Below are positions 1-5,324 of a stretch of DNA of 5,663 nucleotides, piece by piece. The stretch spans positions 1 through 5,663 of the forward strand of contig JBJOPY010000285.1 in NCBI GenBank assembly GCA_046050405.1, in the 5' to 3' direction. The position numbers and the translations under genes are program-made. The DNA is from JADKCL01 sp046050405. GTDB taxonomy: Bacteria > Bacteroidota > Bacteroidia > J057 > JADKCL01. Under the pieces are notes generated by a model. It was not told the DNA's origin and did no database searches. It worked only from the letters and a program-made list of their open reading frames with translations. Numbering within the stretch: the stretch's first letter is position 1; every line of letters starts with the position of its first letter.

Positions 1-1
1 G

Positions 2-295
2 GTTTCCACGAAGGACGCAGACCATCCCGGCTGGGACTTCCAAGTCGCCCCCAATCCGTTCCAGAATGAGCCGAAGGCCAGATACTCGCTCGACAAGCCG
101 GAGGCAATCGTGTTCTCGCTCGCCGATCTCTCGGGAAAGGTCATCCGGATCTACCAATCCGGGCGTCAGTCCGCAGGAACACACGAATTGCCGTCAAATG
201 CCATCGATTTCCGAACATTGCCGGCAGGGGTTTACTTCCTGACGGGCACAGGTGCCACGAAGGTGGTGACGAGGAAGCTGGTGAAGATGGATTGA
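2..295 (+). CDS. C-terminal part of a secreted protein with a T9SS type A sorting domain (5' truncated)
   Basis: The frame is open from the window edge and ends at TGA 293-295, giving the last 97 residues of a longer protein. The visible part has the layout of the type A C-terminal sorting domain of the type IX secretion system: a PNPF motif at visible residues 17-20, a strand with DLSGKVI around 42-48, a Leu-Pro-Ala-Gly-Val-Tyr turn and strand at 73-78, and a basic end (RKLVKMD). In this family the domain sends a protein across the outer membrane through the T9SS, where it is cleaved and the protein is released or anchored at the surface. The passenger part that would define function lies upstream of the window, so no function can be given. 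It is followed by a 162-nt gap and is probably a separate transcription unit from the pyrimidine genes. The domain call is firm; it also implies a Bacteroidota-type host. Confidence 0.88.
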   Translation, partial: VSTKDADHPGWDFQVAPNPFQNEPKARYSLDKPEAIVFSLADLSGKVIRIYQSGRQSAGTHELPSNAIDFRTLPAGVYFLTGTGATKVVTRKLVKMD

Positions 296-341
296 GCTTG
301 GGGGATGAAGTCAAAAGGGAGCTGAAAACGGAGGCGCTCAT

Positions 342-367
342 CTGGACTTCAATGTCCAGGAATTGAA
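342..367 (+). other. Small inverted repeat in the gap after the T9SS protein
   Basis: CTGGAC (342-347) and GTCCAG (354-359) form a perfect 6-bp stem around a 6-nt loop, TTCAAT. That loop is itself the reverse complement of ATTGAA at 362-367, so two hairpins that exclude each other can be drawn. No T-run follows, so it does not look like a classical intrinsic terminator. It might mark the 3' end of the upstream transcript, or it may be chance. Confidence 0.3.
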
Positions 368-430
368 TGGCTCCAGAACCAATGGTTTGGATTTGTCCCG
401 AAATACTTCAAACTTCCGAGCCTGAATCGG

Positions 431-441
431 ATTGACTCAAT
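431..441. promoter_or_regulatory. Perfect 11-bp palindrome upstream of the beta-ureidopropionase gene
   Basis: ATTGA-C-TCAAT is a perfect dyad with one central base. It ends 16 nt before the ATG at 458, a position where an operator could act on transcription or translation of the pyrimidine cluster. It is only a candidate: the half sites are 5 bp, and no second copy was found by eye upstream of the other genes in the window. Confidence 0.25.
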
Positions 442-457
442 TGGTGAAAGAAGAGAT

Positions 458-1324
458 ATGCCTAGAAAGGTGAAATCAGGGCTCATTCAGATGAGCCTGC
501 CCATGACGGAGGGCGAAGGTACGATTCCGCAGATCGTCGAAGCCATGTTTGAGAAGCATCTTCCATACATCGAGCAGGCGGGGCAGCAAGGTGTCCAGAT
601 CCTATGCTTGCAGGAGATTTTCAACTGTCCCTACTTCTGTCCCAGCCAGGACAAGAAGTGGTATGCAGTTGCGGAGGCGGTTCCCGGCCCGACAACCGAG
701 CGTCTTGCATTTTATGCCAAGAAATATGGCATGGTCATGGTCGTGCCCCTTTATGAAAAAGAGAGTGCGGGCTTCCTCTACAATACTGCCGCTGTGATCG
801 ATGCGGATGGCAAGTACCTGGGCAAGTACAGGAAGAACCATATCCCCCACACGAGCGGATTCTGGGAGAAGTTCTTCTTTCGCCCCGGAAACCTGGGATA
901 CCCCGTCTTCCAGACGGCCTACGCCAAGGTCGGCGTTTACATCTGCTATGACCGCCACTTCCCGGACGGGGCACGCTGCCTCGGCCTCAATGGAGCGGAA
1001 ATCGTCTATAACCCGAGCACGACCGCCGCTGGTCTCAGCCAGTACCTCTGGAAACTGGAGCAACCCGCCCTCGCCGCCGCCAATGGCTACTTCATGGGCT
1101 GCATCAACCGTGTCGGTACGGAGCAGCCCTGGAATATTGGAAGATTCTACGGCACGAGCTATTTTGTAGATCCTCGCGGCCAAATCTTCACACAGGCTTC
1201 CGAAGACCGGGACGAATTGCTCGTCGCAGAATTTGACCTCGACATGATCGATGAGGTGCGCAGCATTTGGCAGTTCTTTCGTGACCGCCGGCCAGAAACT
1301 TATGGTAGAATAGTGGAACTGTGA
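458..1324 (+). CDS. pydC: Beta-ureidopropionase (N-carbamoyl-beta-alanine amidohydrolase), nitrilase superfamily
   Basis: This 288-residue protein is a single carbon-nitrogen hydrolase domain. The Glu-Lys-Cys triad is visible as E53 (in LQEIFNCPYF), K126 (in YRKNHIPH) and C163 (in VYICYDRHFPD), with the usual second glutamate near E137. The stretches KNHIPH, PGNLGYPVFQT, NGAEIVYNPS and INRVGTE closely follow beta-ureidopropionases as I remember them, more than N-carbamoylputrescine amidases. The enzyme would hydrolyse N-carbamoyl-beta-alanine to beta-alanine, CO2 and ammonia, the last step of reductive pyrimidine breakdown, in the cytoplasm. It lacks the N-terminal extension of the longer eukaryotic enzymes (about 380 residues), which is usual for bacteria. 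The ATG at 458 has a purine-rich stretch (GAAAGAAGAG) just upstream, and the first residues already lead into the first beta strand. It lies 69 nt before preT, and that neighbourhood supports the assignment strongly. Activity on related N-carbamoyl compounds cannot be excluded. Confidence 0.88.
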   Translation: MPRKVKSGLIQMSLPMTEGEGTIPQIVEAMFEKHLPYIEQAGQQGVQILCLQEIFNCPYFCPSQDKKWYAVAEAVPGPTTERLAFYAKKYGMVMVVPLYEKESAGFLYNTAAVIDADGKYLGKYRKNHIPHTSGFWEKFFFRPGNLGYPVFQTAYAKVGVYICYDRHFPDGARCLGLNGAEIVYNPSTTAAGLSQYLWKLEQPALAAANGYFMGCINRVGTEQPWNIGRFYGTSYFVDPRGQIFTQASEDRDELLVAEFDLDMIDEVRSIWQFFRDRRPETYGRIVEL

Positions 1325-1383
1325 GCGGTGCTGGCGGTAGGCTGGGATGCCAACCGCTGCGACCAGTGGCCACTGCCTAGTGG
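1324..1383 (+). promoter_or_regulatory. Structured gap between pydC and preT, partly overlapping the preT ribosome binding site
   Basis: AGCGGT (1324-1329) pairs with ACCGCT (1353-1358). Directly inside it, after a 2-nt bulge, TGGC (1332-1335) pairs with GCCA (1349-1352), giving a 10-bp interrupted stem with a 13-nt loop. Just downstream is a perfect 12-bp palindrome, CAGTGGCCACTG (1364-1375). Its right half can instead form the hairpin CCACT (1370-1374) / AGTGG (1379-1383), which covers the first two bases of the Shine-Dalgarno sequence. The pairings were found by eye. A role in adjusting preT translation or stabilising the message is inference. Confidence 0.35.
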
Positions 1384-1388
1384 AGGAG
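1382..1388 (+). promoter_or_regulatory. Strong Shine-Dalgarno sequence that fixes the preT start
   Basis: GGAGGAG lies 5 nt before the ATG at 1394. This favours 1394 over the upstream in-frame GTG at 1328, which would add 22 residues unlike the family and has no such site. Confidence 0.8.
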
Positions 1389-1393
1389 AATCA

Positions 1394-2737
1394 ATGGGAG
1401 AATACTCAAGACCAAGTACCGAGGCCGAGTTCGAGCAGAACTTTGCACCACTGAAGCCACGCATGAATGCCACGGAGGCATCCCATGAAAGCGCGCGTTG
1501 CTTGTTTTGCTACGATGCACCTTGCATCGCTGCTTGCCCGACAGGCATCGACATTCCGCTCTTCATCCGGCAGATCAATGCCCGCGACCTGGATGGGGCT
1601 GCGAAGACGATCTACGACCGCAATTATTTCGGGCATGCCTGCGGCAAGGTCTGCCCTACGAAGGTGCTCTGCGAGGGAGCCTGTGTGTACAATCATCAGC
1701 AGGTGAAACCCCTGGAGATCGGCCGCCTGCAGGCTTATGCGACCTCCCGGGCGATTGCCGACGGGAAGCGGCTCCATGACCTGGCTCCTGCGAATGGCAA
1801 GCGGGTCGCCATCGTGGGTGCCGGCCCTTCAGGAATTGCCTGCGCCTGTGAATTGCGGCGGCTGGGGTATGCAGTGGAGGTCTTCGAGGCCAAGGCCGTC
1901 CCCGCCGGTCTCACCCTCAGCGGGGTGGCGCCTTACAAGATCACCGATTCCGAGGTGTTGGATGAAATGGCCTACCTGCAGGCCCAGTATGGCTATGCTG
2001 TGCATTACCAGTCGCCCATTGCCACTGCGGAAGCCTTCGGAAGATTGGAAGCGGAGTTTGATGCCGTGTTCCTGGGCATCGGACTGGGCAGGACGCGCCG
2101 CGTGGGCATGGAGGGTGAAGCCTTGCAAGGAGTGACCGGCGCGACGGAGTTCATCGAGCAGCTGCGTTCCTTGCGGGCAGGGGTGCGCATCCCCGACCGT
2201 GTGGTCGTGGTCGGAGGCGGGAACACTGCCATGGACGCGGCAAATGAAAGCGCACGGCTGGGTGCGAGAGAGGTGACGCTCGCCTACCGTCGCCCGAGGC
2301 ATGACATGGGCGCCTACGACTTCGAGTACGGGCTCGCGAAGGGCGCAGGTGTCCGGGGGCTGTTCTCGGTGCAGCCGCTGGCGATCCTGGGGGCTGCAAG
2401 GGTCGAAGGGGTGAGATTCATCCGCACCATGGTTGTCGATGAAGAAGTGCGCGAGGTGGAGGGATCTGAATTTGTGGTGCCATGCGACATGGTGATCCTT
2501 GCGACAGGCCAGGAAAAGCAGAGGAATATCCTGTCCTTGATCAAGGGGCTGGAGTTCGATGCTGGCGGCAAGGTCAAGGTCAATGCAGATGGGCAATGCA
2601 CCCATCCTAGGTATTTTGCAGGTGGCGACGCCGTGAGTGGCGGTGCCGAGGTCGTGAATGCCGCAGCCGAAGGCAAGGCGGCGGCGATCGGAATCCACAA
2701 GGTCTTATTCCCATCCATGGCCAGCTTCCCGTCGTGA
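1394..2737 (+). CDS. preT: NAD(P)H-dependent dihydropyrimidine dehydrogenase, FAD/Fe-S subunit PreT
   Basis: This 447-residue protein is the electron-input subunit. It oxidises NAD(P)H on FAD and passes electrons through iron-sulfur clusters to PreA, which reduces uracil or thymine. Residues 1-120 are the alpha-helical Fe-S domain shared with glutamate synthase small subunits, with cysteines at 36, 39, 44, 48, 83, 87, 93 and 97. Compared with remembered mammalian DPD numbering (C79, C82, C87, C91, C130, C136, C140, Q156), the spacing matches with a constant offset of 43, including Q113 for the unusual glutamine ligand. An FAD-binding GxGxxG (GAGPSG) lies at 142-147 and a second nucleotide fold with GGGNTAMDAA at 274-283. 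A GGDAVSGGAEVVNAAAEGK segment near 410-428 closes the FAD site. The ATG at 1394 was chosen for its GGAGGAG site. It lies 53 nt before preA and would work with it as a complex in the cytoplasm. NADH is the donor in E. coli PreTA; the choice between NADH and NADPH is not decided here. Confidence 0.92.
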   Translation: MGEYSRPSTEAEFEQNFAPLKPRMNATEASHESARCLFCYDAPCIAACPTGIDIPLFIRQINARDLDGAAKTIYDRNYFGHACGKVCPTKVLCEGACVYNHQQVKPLEIGRLQAYATSRAIADGKRLHDLAPANGKRVAIVGAGPSGIACACELRRLGYAVEVFEAKAVPAGLTLSGVAPYKITDSEVLDEMAYLQAQYGYAVHYQSPIATAEAFGRLEAEFDAVFLGIGLGRTRRVGMEGEALQGVTGATEFIEQLRSLRAGVRIPDRVVVVGGGNTAMDAANESARLGAREVTLAYRRPRHDMGAYDFEYGLAKGAGVRGLFSVQPLAILGAARVEGVRFIRTMVVDEEVREVEGSEFVVPCDMVILATGQEKQRNILSLIKGLEFDAGGKVKVNADGQCTHPRYFAGGDAVSGGAEVVNAAAEGKAAAIGIHKVLFPSMASFPS

Positions 2738-2790
2738 CACCATGCAGGCACCAGGATTCACAAGTGGCGACTGTCCCAAAATAGAAGGTT

Positions 2791-4152
2791 ATGGCAGATT
2801 TGAGCATCGATTTCGCGGGGATCAAGGCACCCAATCCATTTTGGCTGGCATCCGGCCCGCCCACCAATAGTGGCTATCAGGTGATGAAGGCCTTTGATGC
2901 CGGGTGGGGGGGAGCCGTATGGAAAACCCTCGGGGTGCCGGTGGTGAATGTGTCTAGCCGCTACGGTGCGGTCAATTACCGCAACCACAGGATGGTTGGC
3001 TTCAACAATATCGAGCTCATCTCCGACCGCACTCTTGCCGACAATCTCCGCGAGATCGAGCAGGTCAGGAAGCACTTCCCCCATCACCCCGTGATCGCCT
3101 CCCTGATGGTGGAGAGCCGTGACGAATGGCATCAGATCGTGCGCGATGTGACCAATGCCGGTGCCAGCGGGATCGAGCTGAACTTCGGTTGCCCGCATGG
3201 CATGTGTGAGCGCGGGATGGGCAGTGCGGTCGGGCAAGATCCGGAAGTGCTCCAGGTGATTGTAGGCTGGGTGATGGAAGTGGCCCGCATCCCAGTGGTC
3301 ACCAAGCTCACCCCGAACATTTCCCACATCACCGACCCCGCCATCGCGGCGGTAGAGGGTGGCACGAATGCCATCTCCCTGATCAATACGGTCAAGAGCA
3401 TCGTAGGCGTCAACCTGGACACCCTCACCGCCTACCCCGAGGTCGACGGCCTCAGCACCAATGGGGGATACTGCGGCCCAGCCGTGAAGCCGATCGCCCT
3501 CAACATGCTCAAGGAGTGTGCGCAGCACCCGGACATCCACGTACCCCTCTCAGGGATCGGAGGCATCGAAAACTGGAAAGATGCCGCGGAGTTCATTCTC
3601 CTCGGGGCGGGTTCCCTGCAGGTCTGCACTGCCGTGATGCACTATGGCTTCGGGATCATCCGGGAGCTGCTGCCAGGCTTGGAACGTTACATGGACGGGA
3701 AGGGATTCCGCAGCATCTCCGAAATGTGCGGCCGGGCCCTGCCCCGCCAGGTGGAGTGGAAGAAACTCAACCTCAAGCACAAGGTTGTCGCGGAGATCGA
3801 CCAGGGCAAGTGCATCGGTTGCCAACTCTGCTACATCGCCTGTGACGATGGCGCCCACCAGGCGATCGCCCTCCCGACCGATGGCAGCCGCGTACCCCGC
3901 ATCATCGAGGAAAATTGTGTCGGCTGCAACCTCTGCTCCCTCGTCTGCCCGGTAGAGCAATGTATCACAATGGAGAAGCGGGATGATGGCAAGGAATCCC
4001 TGACCTGGGAGCAACGCACTGCCGCAGGCGACATCCCGGACAGTTTCAACGATCCCAGGGCTGGAGGAAACGCCCATCGGGTGCCGACGGTGGAAGATGC
4101 GATCAGGATGCGAAGGAGACCTTCGTCTCAATCCAATACAATCGGTTCATGA
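2791..4152 (+). CDS. preA: Dihydropyrimidine dehydrogenase catalytic subunit PreA (FMN, two 4Fe-4S clusters)
   Basis: This 453-residue protein reduces uracil or thymine to 5,6-dihydropyrimidine with electrons from PreT. Residues 1-310 are a dihydroorotate-dehydrogenase-like FMN barrel. Residues matching mammalian DPD, by remembered numbering, are K45 (K574), N73 and E75 in NIELI (N609, E611), N131 and C134 in NFGC (N668 and the catalytic C671), K172 in TKLTPN (K709), and N199-T200 (N736-T737). S670 is replaced by G133. Residues 330-391 are a two-cluster ferredoxin domain with C341-C344-C347-C351 and C376-C379-C382-C386 in CxxCxxCxxxC spacing. A tail of about 55 residues (TWEQRTAAGDIP, then PTVEDAIRM) makes it longer than E. 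coli PreA (about 411 residues); such tails occur in the PydA-like branch. The ATG at 2791 has a weak AGAAGG upstream, and the barrel begins at once with LSIDFAGIKAPNPF. The ring-reducing role is well supported. Confidence 0.93.
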   Translation: MADLSIDFAGIKAPNPFWLASGPPTNSGYQVMKAFDAGWGGAVWKTLGVPVVNVSSRYGAVNYRNHRMVGFNNIELISDRTLADNLREIEQVRKHFPHHPVIASLMVESRDEWHQIVRDVTNAGASGIELNFGCPHGMCERGMGSAVGQDPEVLQVIVGWVMEVARIPVVTKLTPNISHITDPAIAAVEGGTNAISLINTVKSIVGVNLDTLTAYPEVDGLSTNGGYCGPAVKPIALNMLKECAQHPDIHVPLSGIGGIENWKDAAEFILLGAGSLQVCTAVMHYGFGIIRELLPGLERYMDGKGFRSISEMCGRALPRQVEWKKLNLKHKVVAEIDQGKCIGCQLCYIACDDGAHQAIALPTDGSRVPRIIEENCVGCNLCSLVCPVEQCITMEKRDDGKESLTWEQRTAAGDIPDSFNDPRAGGNAHRVPTVEDAIRMRRRPSSQSNTIGS

Positions 4153-4205
4153 AATTCAGCCTACCGAATATCAGCCTTTGAACACCATTTAATCCATTCA
4201 GTACA

Positions 4206-4382
4206 ATGAAAAAGGTAAAAATCCTACTGCACAACATCGCTGACACAGGTCAGCGGGAACTTGCCGAGCAAGAAATGGAAGTCTTGCTGGACGAAGGTTA
4301 CACCATCATCGGAAGCCATACCGACTTCGAGATGGCAGGCTCCACAAGGGTCATCATGATGACGGTGATCCTTCAGAAATAA
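4206..4382 (+). CDS. Small hypothetical protein, 58 residues
   Basis: ATG 4206 to TAA 4380-4382 encodes 58 residues, starting MKKVKILLHNIADTGQ and ending RVIMMTVILQK. I do not recognise it. The pattern suggests a compact fold: a beta strand (KKVKILLHNI), a charged helix (about residues 15-31, QRELAEQEMEVLLDEGY), a short strand (TIIGS) and a final strand (TRVIMMTVILQK). There is no signal peptide, membrane segment or cysteine. The size and strand-helix-strand-strand layout recall DUF4177-like small proteins, but that is a weak guess. It begins 53 nt after preA with no clear Shine-Dalgarno site (the upstream bases are AT-rich), as is common for Bacteroidota genes. A putative terminator follows about 70 nt later, so it could be the last gene of the pyrimidine operon. 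The coding call rests on the ATGAAAAAG start, a plausible protein pattern and the good fit between its neighbours; it could still be spurious. Confidence 0.6.
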   Translation: MKKVKILLHNIADTGQRELAEQEMEVLLDEGYTIIGSHTDFEMAGSTRVIMMTVILQK

Positions 4383-4408
4383 TTCTCCAAGAGAGATGGC
4401 TCAGTTTC

Positions 4409-4425
4409 CTCCGCCCCTGGCGGAG
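4409..4425 (+). repeat. GC-rich perfect hairpin
   Basis: CTCCGCC (4409-4415) pairs perfectly with GGCGGAG (4419-4425) around a 3-nt loop, CCT. It lies 27 nt after the small gene's stop and is followed by GAGGG-type purine runs, not a T-run. It may be a transcript-end stabilising hairpin or a fragment of a REP-like intergenic repeat. Only one copy is in the window, so the repeat idea cannot be tested here. Confidence 0.4.
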
Positions 4426-4453
4426 AGGGTGAGGGGGTTCCGTTTCCGTGCCC

Positions 4454-4478
4454 TTCGGCCGGTGCCGAGTTTTTCTTT
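4454..4478 (+). terminator. Putative intrinsic terminator
   Basis: TCGGC (4455-4459) pairs with GCCGA (4464-4468) around the loop CGGT, with a T-G wobble closing the base (4454/4469). TTTTTCTTT follows directly at 4470-4478. The stem is short but GC-rich and the T-run sits in the right place. It would end transcription after the preT-preA-small gene region and separate it from the sigma factor. Confidence 0.5.
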
Positions 4479-4751
4479 CAGTGACGGATGGTTGTATCCT
4501 GTCCGTTCATGGATTCATGGGCAGACGCAGTATGTCCCATGGAACGAATGCCGTTGGGCACGAATCTGGAACTCTCCGGGTAATCGTTTCCTGCAAGGGG
4601 GAACGGCAACTGGTTCCGGGCAAGGTGGATGCAGGGTCTTGGGCTTTCTCATGTGGATTGCAGGGCTCTTACACGACTTGGCCTGAGAGCCATGCACCCG
4701 GGGTCTGAACCCATGCAACCTTTCCCTGAAAACGCGTATCTTCGTGTACAG

Positions 4752-5324
4752 ATGCTGTTTCCCAACCCAAACGATGAAAAACGATTGCTGAAGGGACTCA
4801 TGGCCGAAAAGCCAGAGGCTCAGCGACAGCTGTTCGAGCTGTTCTCGGGGAAGATGATGGCACTCTGCTTCCGCTATGCGAAAAGCCGCGAGGAAGCAGA
4901 GGATATCCTGCAAGAGGGATTCCTCCGTGTATTCCGCAAGATCGATTCCTTTCAAGGAAGCGGTTCCCTGGAAGGGTGGATCCGGAAGGTCTTCACCAAC
5001 GTGGCGATCCGGCACTATCAGAAAAACAGGAGAATTTTCATCGTGGAGGGGATGGACGACCTGGAAGAAGAGCCGTCCATGGAATCCATCGACCATTTCC
5101 TGGCAGCCGAAGATCTTCTGAAGATGGTGCAATCCCTCCCGGATGGCTACAGGATGGTCTTCAACCTCTATGCCATCGAAGGATACAGCCACGAAGAGAT
5201 CGCGGCGGAGCTGGGCATCTCCGAGGGGACCTCGAAGTCGCAGCTGGCACGTGCCCGCAAGGCACTCCAGCGAATGATCGAGCAGGAGGAAGGCTCCACC
5301 AGAAAGGAGGCTGTCCATGCGTAG
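4752..5324 (+). CDS. ECF-type RNA polymerase sigma-70 factor
   Basis: From ATG 4752 the protein has 190 residues, typical for an extracytoplasmic-function sigma factor. Region 2 spans about residues 25-92 (LFELFSGKMMALCFRYAKSREEAEDILQEGFLRVF, then GSLEGWIRKVFTNVAIRHYQKNRR) and contacts core polymerase and the -10 element. Region 4 spans about 122-176 (LPDGYRMVFNLYAIEGYSHEEIAAELGISEGTSKSQLARARKAL), with the helix-turn-helix for the -35 element near 145-165. Between them is a short acidic linker. The protein directs RNA polymerase to a small regulon that cannot be read from this window. The start is uncertain: ATGs at 4692 and 4713 and one at 4629 are in frame, none has a good Shine-Dalgarno site, and 4752 was chosen because the conserved part begins right after it (NDEKRLLKGL). 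Its end overlaps the next gene by 8 nt, which suggests co-translation with a regulator of its activity. Confidence 0.9.
   Translation: MLFPNPNDEKRLLKGLMAEKPEAQRQLFELFSGKMMALCFRYAKSREEAEDILQEGFLRVFRKIDSFQGSGSLEGWIRKVFTNVAIRHYQKNRRIFIVEGMDDLEEEPSMESIDHFLAAEDLLKMVQSLPDGYRMVFNLYAIEGYSHEEIAAELGISEGTSKSQLARARKALQRMIEQEEGSTRKEAVHA
5305..5310 (+). promoter_or_regulatory. Strong Shine-Dalgarno sequence inside the sigma gene end
   Basis: AGGAGG sits 6 nt before the ATG at 5317, within the last codons of the sigma factor gene. It fixes the start of the downstream membrane protein and suggests translational coupling of the two genes. Confidence 0.8.

Larger units (their letters stand above)
4383..4751. 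other. Long gap of about 370 nt between the small gene and the sigma factor
   Basis: No convincing gene was found here. Open frames exist in all three + frames, but they give low-complexity or unpatterned proteins with no family motif. The stretch holds two hairpins (4409-4425 and 4454-4478) and weak short repeats, such as GGAAC/GTTCC (4602-4619) and two near-identical CCATGCA boxes around 4690 and 4711. It presumably also holds the promoter and 5' leader of the sigma gene, which could not be placed. Confidence 0.6.

Noticed and set aside
386..411. Bacteroidota-type promoter (TTTG ... TAnnTTTG) before pydC
   Set aside because: TTTG at 386 and TACTTCAA at 404 are only 14 nt apart and the second box matches poorly; spacing and sequence are both off.
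1328..1393. Upstream in-frame GTG start for preT, adding 22 residues
   Set aside because: There is no Shine-Dalgarno site, the extra residues do not resemble the family, and the ATG at 1394 has a strong site 5 nt upstream.
1829..2698. Long minus-strand open frame (289 residues) opposite preT
   Set aside because: It is a mirror of preT, rich in His, Pro and Arg without any motif; the + strand gene has full domain support.
2758..3540. Minus-strand open frame (260 residues) opposite preA
   Set aside because: It overlaps the catalytic barrel of preA, and no recognisable domain or start signal was seen.
4568..4590. GGAAC as a possible ECF -35 element for autoregulation
   Set aside because: No convincing -10 partner at the right distance could be named, and a 5-base match is expected by chance.
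4396..4708. Small open frames on the + strand in the gap before the sigma factor
   Set aside because: They overlap the hairpins and putative terminator, overlap each other in different frames, and encode unpatterned sequence.
4629..4751. Longer start of the sigma factor (ATG 4629, 4692 or 4713)
   Set aside because: The added residues show no ECF-like pattern and none of the starts has a better binding site; 4752 gives the usual length. The choice remains uncertain.
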